From Acidobacteriota bacterium (GTDB lineage Bacteria; Acidobacteriota; Vicinamibacteria; Vicinamibacterales; JAKQTR01): a stretch of DNA of 34,698 bases. The notes beneath the pieces were generated by a model. That model saw only the letters and a list, made by a program, of their open reading frames with translations. It was not told the DNA's origin and searched no databases. Below are positions 26,190 to 32,327 of the stretch, one piece after another. The DNA lies in NCBI GenBank assembly GCA_026393755.1, contig JAPKZO010000016.1, positions 1-34,698 on the forward strand. Direction: 5' to 3'. The position numbers and the translations under genes were made by a program. The number at the start of each line of letters is the position of its first letter. Within the stretch, counting starts at the first letter, position 1.

Positions 26190-26247
26190 TGCCGGGGGTG
26201 GGAATCGAACCCACACGACCCTTGTGGAGTCCCGGGATTTTGAGTCC
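26190..26247 (-). repeat. tRNA-Leu 3' fragment with a CAA-type anticodon loop, inner attachment-site scar
   Basis: Bases 26190-26241 are identical to 29269-29320 of the intact tRNA-Leu. The next base differs, then five more match. The match runs through the anticodon loop, and the single difference changes the anticodon from UAA to CAA, so this is not a simple copy of the intact gene. The 5' half of the tRNA is absent apart from a GGTGGCG-like string near 26290-26300. It is not expected to be functional. Confidence 0.82.
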
Positions 26248-26428
26248 GCCCGCCTCCCTGCTGACAATAGACGAAAACAGGCGCTAACGCCACCGGCCGG
26301 GATCGGCACTTGCCCGTCCCTGTTCTGTTACGGCGAATAGCCGGGCGACGGGGACAGCCAAAGGGACAGGCGCGCCGCCGTCCCCGACGTAATTCCAGCG
26401 AGAGCGTCTCTGGAGTTCCCTGGGAACT

Positions 26429-26488
26429 CCACGGCGAGAACGCGCGGAGTTGCATGTCCTCGAGCATGCGTTGGCGCAACGGTGTCAT
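26429..26488 (-). pseudogene. Tyrosine recombinase (phage-type integrase), only the first ~20 codons remain
   Basis: From ATG 26488, with AAAGGAG correctly spaced upstream, the frame reads MTPLRQRMLEDMQLRAFSP. This is the typical N-terminus of the SAM-like DNA-binding domain of integrase/recombinase proteins (MTPLRxRMIEDMxLRxxSP). After about residue 20 the similarity stops abruptly; the frame stays open but encodes unrelated arginine-rich sequence through the tRNA scar. The catalytic domain (R-H-R-Y) is gone. The ribosome site and start are intact, so this is a recent truncation. It points left, toward the scar at 26190, as expected for an element integrase next to its attachment site. Confidence 0.75.
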
Positions 26489-26591
26489 GGCGGTCTCCTT
26501 TCGGCGGAGAGGGAAATCTCTCCGGCAATCGGAGTATCGTCAGACGCACGGTGGGATTCGCGGACCGAGATAGACGAGCGAGGGTTACACT

Positions 26592-26608
26592 ATCCGCCGC
26601 AGGCGGAT
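26592..26608 (-). terminator. Small hairpin after the stop of the small exported protein gene
   Basis: A 7-bp perfect stem, ATCCGCC and GGCGGAT, with a 3-base loop, 5 bp past the TGA at 26614. There is no T-run, so intrinsic termination is only possible. Confidence 0.35.
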
Positions 26609-26613
26609 TGAGT

Positions 26614-26889
26614 TCAACGAAGTACATATGGATACTCCATCCATGTCTGGGGTCTCGTGAGCTTAAACCCGCAGTCGAATCCGGCTACTAGATCTCGGGT
26701 CGGAATCTCCTGCCAGCCGTCAGATATGGACAACGAGAAGCCTGGCTTCTGCACGACCCTGACAAGCGCCCGGGATTCTGACACAGGCAATTGCTGTGCC
26801 CCGGTGTTTGACTGTGAGACGTCAGTCAACGCCATGACGGTAAACACGCCTGCTGTGGTCAGAACGAGCATCGCGAAGACGTTCCGCAT
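26614..26889 (-). CDS. Small exported protein of unknown function
   Basis: 91 aa from ATG 26889, with TTGGAGG seven bases upstream, the best ribosome site in this stretch. The longer open frame to 27051 adds proline-rich sequence with no site. The N-terminus is a signal peptide or single membrane anchor (MRNVFAMLVLTTAGVFTVMAL). The body contains RALVRVVQKPGFSLSISDGWQEIP and two tryptophans, and the C-terminus is aromatic (TWMEYPYVLR). I do not recognise a family. It is divergent from the methyltransferase gene and followed by a small hairpin. It sits inside the tRNA-Leu-bounded accessory region. Confidence 0.6.
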   Translation of the reverse strand: MRNVFAMLVLTTAGVFTVMALTDVSQSNTGAQQLPVSESRALVRVVQKPGFSLSISDGWQEIPTRDLVAGFDCGFKLTRPQTWMEYPYVLR

Positions 26890-27226
26890 CAGAACCTCCA
26901 AGGGCCAGGGCAAGTCGGTCAGAGTCTGTCCGATCTCGCTCTGGATACCTGCGAGGACTTGCTCTTCTCCAGCCCTCGAAAGATAATCCCGTCGGCAGAC
27001 GCCGAGGGAGTCAGGAGGAATCGGGGGTCGCAACGTGCAAACCGCGAACACTCGCCTGTCACCTATTGGATGTTCGCCTGGGCTAGCCGGCCACGACTAC
27101 GTTCCACAGCGCCCATAGATCGTGAGGTTCACACGATGACCCGACGGCGCCCGGAATCCCACACGCGGGAGCAGACAGCGAGCGTGGCGCATGTTGAGCG
27201 GGCAAGCCGTCCGACAAGGAGATGAG
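26890..27226. other. Divergent intergenic region
   Basis: 337 bp between the small exported protein and the methyltransferase. A weak plus-strand promoter-like pair is present: TTGCTC at 26959 and GATAAT at 26982 with a 17-base spacer. It would give a long leader of about 230 bases to the methyltransferase. No gene is supported here. Confidence 0.35.
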
Positions 27227-27793
27227 ATGGCCATCGACAACGACAGGAACCGTGTTTGCCCCGTTGGGCTCGCGAGTCCGCTCGAAGCCAGCATCAGACG
27301 GTGGCTGCAGGATCCGCGGAAGATCCTCTCTCCCTTCGTCAAAGAGGGGATGACCGTTCTCGACATCGGTTGTGGCCCGGGGTTCTTCTCAATCGACCTG
27401 GCGGGGATGGTCGGCCGGACGGGGAAGGTCATCTCCGCCGACCTGCAGGATGGGATGTTGCGGAAGCTCAGCACCAGGATCCGCGGAACGGAACTGGAAG
27501 CACGGATTCACCTGGTGAAGTGCGAACGGGACAAGATCAACGTTTCACGGAAGATCGACTTCGGGTTGGCTTTCTGGATGGTCCACGAGGTGCCCGACAA
27601 GCTCGGCTTCTTCAAGCAGCTCAAGGCCATCATGAACGACAAGGCACGAATCCTCATGGTCGAACCGAAGTTGTTCCACGTGTCGCGCAAGGAGTTCGAG
27701 GCAACAACTTCCCTGGCTGAGGATGCCGGATTCGTCGTCAGTCGAGGGCCGCGATTGCTGCTGTCCTGGTCCGCCGTCTTGGGGAATGCCTGA
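27227..27793 (+). CDS. Class I SAM-dependent methyltransferase
   Basis: 188 aa from ATG 27227, with AAGGAG upstream; another ATG at 27191 has no site. SAM-binding motif I is VLDIGCGPGFFSIDLA (about 44-59), followed by GKVISADLQDGML (motif II acidic residue), then FGLAFWMVHEVPDKLGFFKQL (motif IV region) and ARILMVEPKLFHVSRKEFEAT. It belongs to the Methyltransf_11/31-like group with the DPRKILSPFVKEGMTVLDIGCG opening. Members of this subgroup are common in bacteria and archaea with unassigned small-molecule substrates. It is in the accessory region, 213 bp before a small membrane-protein gene in the same direction. Confidence 0.87.
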   Translation: MAIDNDRNRVCPVGLASPLEASIRRWLQDPRKILSPFVKEGMTVLDIGCGPGFFSIDLAGMVGRTGKVISADLQDGMLRKLSTRIRGTELEARIHLVKCERDKINVSRKIDFGLAFWMVHEVPDKLGFFKQLKAIMNDKARILMVEPKLFHVSRKEFEATTSLAEDAGFVVSRGPRLLLSWSAVLGNA

Positions 27794-28006
27794 ACCCGGC
27801 TCGAAGCCAGTTCGTCGGAGGTCGTGCCACGCGAGATGGACGGAACAGAGGCGCGCCTGCTTTCGTAACTTGTGGGTGTGTTTCTGCACCGCGAACACCT
27901 GAATCTCCGACCCGATGGCCAGAACGGGAGTGCCTGTTTCGGCTGACACTTGGGTCGCGAGCGGGCGGTATCTGGGACGCACTCCGGGCCATTCAGGGAG
28001 GGCACC

Positions 28007-28438
28007 GTGGACAGGAGACTGTGGCTGAAGGTTGCCGCCGGACTGAGTTTCTCCATGGCGGTGTGTCAGGCGGTCATCTCGGTCTGGCCGGCCGCAGCGG
28101 CGTACTTTCAGGCGCCACCGGGACTGCTGAACGACCGCGTCCGATTGTTCGTGGTCGGAGAAGCCGCCGCGCTGATCCCCGTGCTCTTCGGCCTCTATGC
28201 GTTATCCGGGGCCGGCGTCATCCGGCGCCTGCCGCTCCTGCGGACTGCCTTGGTGGGGATCGGGAGCCTGTTCCTCTTGCGCGGGTTGTTCATCATCCTC
28301 ACCTTCTTGGTCGCGCTGGGGGTCCTGCAAGGACAAGTCTCGCTGCCTGGCGTGGCGTCCCACGTGGTCTTCCTCTCAGCCGGTATCGCGTACCTGGCAG
28401 GAACCGTCCTCAACTGGAAGACACCGAAGAGCAGCTAA
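28007..28438 (+). CDS. Small four-helix integral membrane protein, unknown family
   Basis: 143 aa from GTG 28007, with AGGGAGG well placed upstream. Starting earlier adds a polar stretch without a site. Four hydrophobic segments are visible: LKVAAGLSFSMAVCQAVISVW, LFVVGEAAALIPVLFGLYALSG, ALVGIGSLFLLRGLFIILTFLVALGV and VASHVVFLSAGIAYLAGTVL. No catalytic or transport motif is recognised. Its 3' end overlaps the convergent gene at 28376-28684 by 63 bp, so at least one of the two stops is in unusual territory. Confidence 0.65.
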   Translation: MDRRLWLKVAAGLSFSMAVCQAVISVWPAAAAYFQAPPGLLNDRVRLFVVGEAAALIPVLFGLYALSGAGVIRRLPLLRTALVGIGSLFLLRGLFIILTFLVALGVLQGQVSLPGVASHVVFLSAGIAYLAGTVLNWKTPKSS

Positions 28439-28684
28439 TTCCTTGCGCGTCTTGGCGGCGTTCCCCTCGGCAGTTGTGTTCCCAAACGCAGCCTTGCGGA
28501 CTCGTACGCAGCCGCGAAGCCCCAGACCGATCACGAGCGCACCAATAGCCACAATCGCGAGAACCGCCCTTGACTCGGAACTGAGGCGCTTGTCGAGCAT
28601 GGAGCGGAACAGCAGCGAGATAGTCGCCACGACACCTGTGGCTAGGAAGCAGTCGGAGACCCACGCGAGGACGTTAGAGCTCAT
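28376..28684 (-). CDS. Possible small membrane protein, convergent overlap with its neighbour
   Basis: 102 aa from ATG 28684. Two hydrophobic segments are visible (NVLAWVSDCFLATGVVATISLLF and AVLAIVAIGALVIGLGL), separated by a short polar loop (DKRLSSESR), followed by a charged tail. GGGAGG lies upstream but about 12 bases from the start, which is longer than ideal. The last ~20 codons overlap the end of the membrane gene on the other strand. I do not recognise a family. It is either a real two-helix protein with a tail extended by a lost stop, or chance; hydrophobic patterning favours real. Confidence 0.4.
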   Translation of the reverse strand: MSSNVLAWVSDCFLATGVVATISLLFRSMLDKRLSSESRAVLAIVAIGALVIGLGLRGCVRVRKAAFGNTTAEGNAAKTRKELAALRCLPVEDGSCQVRDTG

Positions 28685-29189
28685 GACCAGATGGGCCTCC
28701 CCCCGAAGTTCCCCCTCCCGCTTCGAGAAGGGCTTCTATCTGCCGGCGCGGCAGAGTGGAGCACTTCCGCGCCAGCTTCCAGCGCGACCACAACACCGAT
28801 AGCGAGTCGGTTTCACGCCGCTCGCAGCACAGGAGCCGCGATCGTCGTCATCTAAAGGTCATCGTGTCCCGATCGTCACGCCGCACGCCGGAATCGTCCC
28901 GTACACATCTTCACCAACCCCGCTGGGGATTCGAACCCGGGCTTTCCATCGCTGCCTGTCCTTTGCTGCCGCCGCCGTGGCAACCCTGGCCCGCATCATG
29001 CGAAGCCTTGTCTGATTCCCAATAGCGCCAGACGCGTGAGCAGTCGCGCATATTGCCCGGAGGCTCGCGTACCGTCGGGGAGCCCTCACCGTCCGCCGTC
29101 CCTATCCCGGCCCGGCCGATGGAGACGCACAATCGGCCGACGGTCTGCCGGTGATCCTGCGGCCAGATCGACCGGGCTGGAAGCAGCGA
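28685..29189. other. Decayed non-coding region next to the tRNA
   Basis: About 500 bp with no credible gene. It includes a tRNA T-arm-like string (minus strand GGGTTCGAATCCC at about 28925-28938) that has no accompanying cloverleaf. This is where the integrase of the last integrated element would be expected, but only fragments of frames remain. Confidence 0.45.
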
Positions 29190-29212
29190 CAGCCCCAATT
29201 CAGCCCCAAAGC
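29190..29212 (-). repeat. 23-bp element shared with the flank of the tRNA scar (copy 2)
   Basis: Second copy of the element at 26035-26057 (21 of 23 identical). It lies 57 bp beyond the 3' end of the intact tRNA-Leu, inside the accessory region. Confidence 0.5.
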
Positions 29213-29268
29213 GGCGGATCGGGGCGAGCGCCGCAGAAGGCGCATTCCTGTAAGTGCGTGTTTCCAAG

Positions 29269-29355
29269 TGCCGGGGGTGGGAATCGAACCCACACGACCC
29301 TTGTGGAGTCCCGGGATTTTAAGTCCCGTGCGTCTGCCAGTTTCGCCACCCCGGC
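29269..29355 (-). tRNA. tRNA-Leu (anticodon UAA)
   Basis: 87-base class II tRNA. Acceptor strand GCCGGGG pairs with CCCCGGC, followed by discriminator A at 29269. The anticodon stem CGGGA/TCCCG encloses the loop CTTAAAA (anticodon at 29321-29319). There is a long variable arm, and the T-arm is GTGGG-TTCGATT-CCCAC. CCA is not encoded (AAG follows A73 in the plus-strand reading). A minus-strand GATAAT at 29368-29363 could be the -10, placing the start almost at the mature 5' end. Its 3' half is repeated at 26190 and 24636, so this gene is the integration target of the region to its left. Confidence 0.95.
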
Positions 29356-29637
29356 CTGAAGGATTATCGCACGTTGTACCGACGAATCGACGTCGTTGCC
29401 GTCCTTGTCACCCCACCACCGGCAGCAGGATCCCCGTCGCCATCACCGCCTCCTGAGAGTCGCCGTCCACGGACACGCGGTCGTCGGAGGGCCCAATCAT
29501 CACGCCGCCTCGCAAAGCGTCAGCCAGGGAAAGGTGATGGCCTCAGTCACGTCGCACCTCCCGAAAGCACTCAGAAATGCGGGAGATCTTCGGCAGGTTT
29601 GAATCGCCGTCATCACGATCACCGTCATCGTTCCATT

Positions 29638-29721
29638 GATGCTACAAAAGGCATCATAAATGACATAATAGATGCTGTATAACGCATCAGTAGATTGACC
29701 TTAGATGCTTTCTAGCGCATC
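29638..29721 (+). promoter_or_regulatory. Three phased 18-bp dyad operators, GATGC-N8-GCATC, every 33 bp
   Basis: Copies at 29638-29655, 29671-29688 and 29704-29721, each a perfect 5-bp inverted repeat with an 8-base centre. Their centres are exactly 33 bp apart, about three helical turns, so all three face the same side of the DNA. All copies extend to GATGCT at the left, and GCATCA follows at the right. The third lies inside the promoter of the mobile mystery protein A gene. The best candidate ligand is the HTH protein encoded immediately downstream, binding cooperatively as dimers to repress itself. Confidence 0.8.
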
Positions 29722-29723
29722 AT
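29695..29723 (+). promoter_or_regulatory. Promoter of the mobile mystery A/B operon, predicting a leaderless mRNA
   Basis: TTGACC (29695-29700, 5 of 6 to the -35 consensus), a 17-base spacer, then CATCAT (29718-29723, 4 of 6 to the -10). A start 7 bases after the -10 is base 29730, the A of the ATG. There is no Shine-Dalgarno before that ATG, consistent with leaderless translation. The third operator dyad fills the spacer and overlaps the -10. Confidence 0.5.
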
Positions 29724-29729
29724 ACATTC

Positions 29730-30242
29730 ATGAGAGCCAACAAACAGAGCCTCATCAGCCAGCGAAAGCTCATCGAGAAGAAGATTCGCCCGTGGATCGC
29801 CATCCGAACGGACCAGATGCCGCGCTCCGGCTGGATCAAAGCGGTTCGGGGCGCGCTCGGCATGAATACGCGGCAACTCGCCGAACGTGTCGGTGTCGAC
29901 CAATCCAACATCACGCGGATTGAGGAGCGGGAACCTTCAGGCAAGGTCACTCTAGAACGACTTGCGAAGACCGCCCGCGCGATGAACTGCAAGTTGATCT
30001 ACGCCATCGTTCCAAACGATCGATTCGCCGATCTTGAGGCGATCATCGACGAGCGGGCAACGGACCTCGCAGAGCAACTCGTGCACACGGCTGAACACTC
30101 GATGCGGCTGGAGAAACAGGGAGCGAGCAATGACGACTTGGCCAAGGAGGTTGACAGCCTCGCACACCAACTGAAATCGAAGATGGATTCTCGAATCTGG
30201 GGGAAGAGGACGGGAAATAGCTGGTCGGAGGCGCACAAGTGA
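29730..30242 (+). CDS. Mobile mystery protein A (HTH regulator, probable antitoxin partner)
   Basis: 170 aa. An N-terminal basic helix (MRANKQSLISQRKLIEKKIRPW) leads to the family hallmark PRSGWIKAVRGALGMNTRQLAERVGVDQSNITRIEERE, a HTH_3/XRE DNA-binding domain at about 32-70. VTLERLAKTARAMNCKLIYAIVPNDRF follows, then a helical tail with EQLVHTAEHSMRLEKQGASNDDLA. These blocks define the mobile mystery protein A family, which is always found with protein B. Its stop overlaps the GTG of protein B by 4 bp (GTGA), so translation is coupled. Three dyad operators lie directly upstream, suggesting autoregulation. The low-GC promoter region contrasts with the surrounding DNA, a sign of transfer. Confidence 0.88.
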   Translation: MRANKQSLISQRKLIEKKIRPWIAIRTDQMPRSGWIKAVRGALGMNTRQLAERVGVDQSNITRIEEREPSGKVTLERLAKTARAMNCKLIYAIVPNDRFADLEAIIDERATDLAEQLVHTAEHSMRLEKQGASNDDLAKEVDSLAHQLKSKMDSRIWGKRTGNSWSEAHK

Positions 30243-30841
30243 GCCCGTTCCCAATTGACTATCCCCCTGGCGCCACGCCTCTGGATCCGAACGAGGCGGA
30301 GGGCCTCATTTCCGACTACATCACGACACAGGGCGAACTGAATACGCTCGAGCGCGAGAACATCACCGAAGCTACGAACTGGGCTGAAAGCAGACAGCCC
30401 TCGGACATCCTCACGGCGACGTTTACTCTCAACGTTCACAAACGGATGTTGAATCGTGTGTGGAAGTGGGCCGGAAAGCCGAGAAGGTCGAACAAGAACA
30501 TTGGAGTGTTCAAGGAGAACATCTCGACCGAGCTAGCCAACTTGTTGGCCGACACGAAATATTGGATTGAGCATGGAACCTACGGTTGGGATGAGATTGG
30601 CGCGCGATTCCATCATCGACTGGTTTCGATTCACGTATTTGTGAACGGCAATGGTCGGCATGCTCGCATCATGACGAACATTCTCCTCAGTTCAAATAGG
30701 CAAGAACCCTGCTCTTGGGGGATGAGAACCCACACCGGAGCACTTGAGGTGGGGGGTGCCTTGAGAGACGAATACATTTCAGCTCTCAAAAGGGCCGACC
30801 AAGGTGACTACGATGCGTTGATACGATTCGTGCGGAGCTGA
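30239..30841 (+). CDS. Mobile mystery protein B (Fic-domain protein)
   Basis: 200 aa from GTG 30239, overlapping the A gene by GTGA. The N-terminal YPPGATPLDPNEAEGLI and TTQGELN blocks are typical of the family. The Fic catalytic loop is HVFVNGNGRHAR (residues 132-143). It matches H-x-F-x-(D/N)-G-N-G-R-x-x-R with valine where proline is usual, and the essential histidine, phosphate-binding GNGR and final arginine are all intact. An AMPylation or related nucleotidyl-transfer activity is therefore expected. An N-terminal TLEREN (36-41) fits the inhibitory S/T-x-x-x-E-G/N pattern of class II Fic proteins and might self-inhibit. With protein A it behaves like a toxin-antitoxin-type cassette, but that role is inferred. 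Confidence 0.88.
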   Translation: MSPFPIDYPPGATPLDPNEAEGLISDYITTQGELNTLERENITEATNWAESRQPSDILTATFTLNVHKRMLNRVWKWAGKPRRSNKNIGVFKENISTELANLLADTKYWIEHGTYGWDEIGARFHHRLVSIHVFVNGNGRHARIMTNILLSSNRQEPCSWGMRTHTGALEVGGALRDEYISALKRADQGDYDALIRFVRS

Positions 30842-30918
30842 CGCTCACTGACCCCCGCTGCGGGCCATTTACGGGCCACGACGTAGCCGGATCGTCTGTC
30901 AGGTTGGAAGATATCACG

Positions 30919-31857
30919 CTACGACGCGTTGGTCGGCGGGATGGGTTCGCGGCGCTCGCGCCGGATTCTCGCGAAGGCGGCCGTAAACTCCACGCCATAG
31001 AGCAGGACGACGGCGGAGATGTAAATCCACAACAGGAACCAGATGACCGTCGCAATTGAACCGTGGATGCTGGAGCTCGCCCACCGCCGCAGGTACCAGG
31101 AGAAGCCTTCGAAGGCGCCGCGCCACGCCAGGGCCGTGACGACGGCGCCGGGCCACACATCGCGAAGGCGTACCTTCGTGTTGGGGACGAAGTAGAACAC
31201 CAGGCCCACAACGACGACAAACAGCACGAAGGCGCCGACGGGCCCTTCCCATCCCCGCACGGTGGCGAGCCAGGGGAACTGCGGAAGCAGCGTCGACCAG
31301 GCGGCCCCGGTCATCTTCGAAATGCTCAACAGGAACAGCGCGGCAAACAACAAGAGGACTGCCGCGGCCATCATCAGAAACGAGAAGAAACGGTGTCCCC
31401 AAAAACTCCGGGGCCGCTCAACGCTCCAGGCGTGGTTGACGGCCGAAGTGATGGCCCCGAATACGCCCATTGACGCCCAGACCAGCGCGAGCAGCGAGCC
31501 GACGCCCAACCGGGCCCCAGTCTGGCTGAACAGGTCCACCTGGCTGGCGATGAAGTCGGGCTGCGCGGGAAAGTACCCCAGCACGATCTCGAGCACGTGG
31601 TCGCGAACCTGTTGACCGGCCTCGAAGGAGCCGAGCACGGAGAACGCCAGCAGCAGAAACGGAAGAAACGAGAGGAGCGCGTAATAAGCGATCGACGCGG
31701 CGTGCGTCAGATCGTCGCTGCTGTAGGCCACCTCGATCAGGCCGCGCCAGGCGGCGCGCCCCATCAGCGACGCGCCGTCGACCGCCTGCTCGCCGAGTCG
31801 GCGGACACGCCGTGCGACCGGATCGACACGGAGGGTGCTGGAGTGATCGTGTGCCAA
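30919..31857 (-). CDS. YihY/virulence factor BrkB family membrane protein
   Basis: 312-aa inner-membrane protein with about six transmembrane helices. Family blocks: LTHAASIAYYALLSFLPFLLLAFSVLG (first helix region), GVGSLLALVWASMGVFGAITSAVNHAWSVERPRSFW, GLVFYFVPNTKVRLRDVWPGAVVTALAWRGAFEGFSWYL and STIHGS-like SSIHGSIATVIWFLLWIYISAVVLLYGVEFTAAF. The physiological role of the family is unsettled. Homology does not decide the start. TTG 31857 lies 9 bp after the upstream gene's stop and gives an N-terminal arginine-rich cytoplasmic tail; ATG 31764 is the alternative. It is co-transcribed with the YtxH-like gene. Confidence 0.9.
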   Translation of the reverse strand: MAHDHSSTLRVDPVARRVRRLGEQAVDGASLMGRAAWRGLIEVAYSSDDLTHAASIAYYALLSFLPFLLLAFSVLGSFEAGQQVRDHVLEIVLGYFPAQPDFIASQVDLFSQTGARLGVGSLLALVWASMGVFGAITSAVNHAWSVERPRSFWGHRFFSFLMMAAAVLLLFAALFLLSISKMTGAAWSTLLPQFPWLATVRGWEGPVGAFVLFVVVVGLVFYFVPNTKVRLRDVWPGAVVTALAWRGAFEGFSWYLRRWASSSIHGSIATVIWFLLWIYISAVVLLYGVEFTAAFARIRRERREPIPPTNAS

Positions 31858-31866
31858 GAGCTGAGA

Positions 31867-32133
31867 TCAGTAGCGGGTTGGCGGCCTGACGACGGTCCGG
31901 GTCGACGGCGGCTGGCGAAGTTCCTCGATGGTGGTCCAGCCTTCCTGCGCGGCCAGGCGGGCCTTTTCCACGGCAGACTTCAGGTGCCGCATCTCACGCA
32001 GCAGGTCATCCATCCCCGGCTCGAGCCGCTCCCGCACACGGCGCCCGTCCTCGGTCAGAAACAGATAGCCGCCAAGGCCCCCGATAATCGCACCCAGGCA
32101 CGCCGACATCAGTATGCGCGAACGATCGTCCAC
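31867..32133 (-). CDS. Small YtxH-like membrane protein
   Basis: 88 aa from GTG 32133, with GGGAGGG upstream. The earlier ATG at 32169 would add a basic stretch and no ribosome site. One glycine-rich transmembrane helix (ILMSACLGAIIGGLGGYLFLT) is followed by an amphipathic charged helix (EDGRRVRERLEPGMDDLLREMRHLKSAVEKARL), the layout of YtxH-domain proteins. It sits 9 bp upstream of the YihY-family gene, probably one operon. Function unknown. Confidence 0.7.
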   Translation of the reverse strand: MDDRSRILMSACLGAIIGGLGGYLFLTEDGRRVRERLEPGMDDLLREMRHLKSAVEKARLAAQEGWTTIEELRQPPSTRTVVRPPTRY

Positions 32134-32296
32134 GGTCCCTCCCAGCGCGCGCCTTCTCGCGCCACGCATCCGACGCTAGCAGCCCGTTCCGACTTTCACT
32201 TCGGGCTGATGGCGGCCTCACGTCCGAATCAAGGCCGCGTGACGACAACATACCCCATTGGGTGGGTGCCATCCAAGACGATCGCGAAACCAGGGG

Positions 32297-32302
32297 TATA
32301 AT
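32297..32302 (+). promoter_or_regulatory. Consensus -10 (TATAAT) before the thiolase-fold gene
   Basis: A perfect TATAAT 26 bases before the ATG. It predicts a start near 32309, leaving a short leader with the AAGGAGGTCC ribosome site (32317-32326). The -35 at the right distance (CAAGAC) is poor. The region also separates this pair from the divergent YtxH/YihY genes. Confidence 0.5.
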
Positions 32303-32327
32303 CCTCGTCGAACCGTAAGGAGGTCCA

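Noticed and set aside
26018-26287. Open frames reading VGIEPTRPLWSPGI through the tRNA-Leu fragments
   Set aside because: This peptide is the known artefact of translating the complement of tRNA-Leu 3' ends; not a gene.
27508-28056. 182-codon minus-strand frame opposite the methyltransferase
   Set aside because: Antisense shadow; no motifs, and it spans a real gene and an intergenic region.
28925-28938. tRNA T-arm-like sequence GGGTTCGAATCCC on the minus strand
   Set aside because: No acceptor, anticodon or D arm can be folded around it, and the T-stem pairs at only three positions; not called as a tRNA.
29356-29637. Possible gene between the tRNA and the mystery A/B cassette
   Set aside because: Only short frames without ribosome sites or motifs; treated as intergenic DNA with a possible tRNA -10 at 29363-29368.
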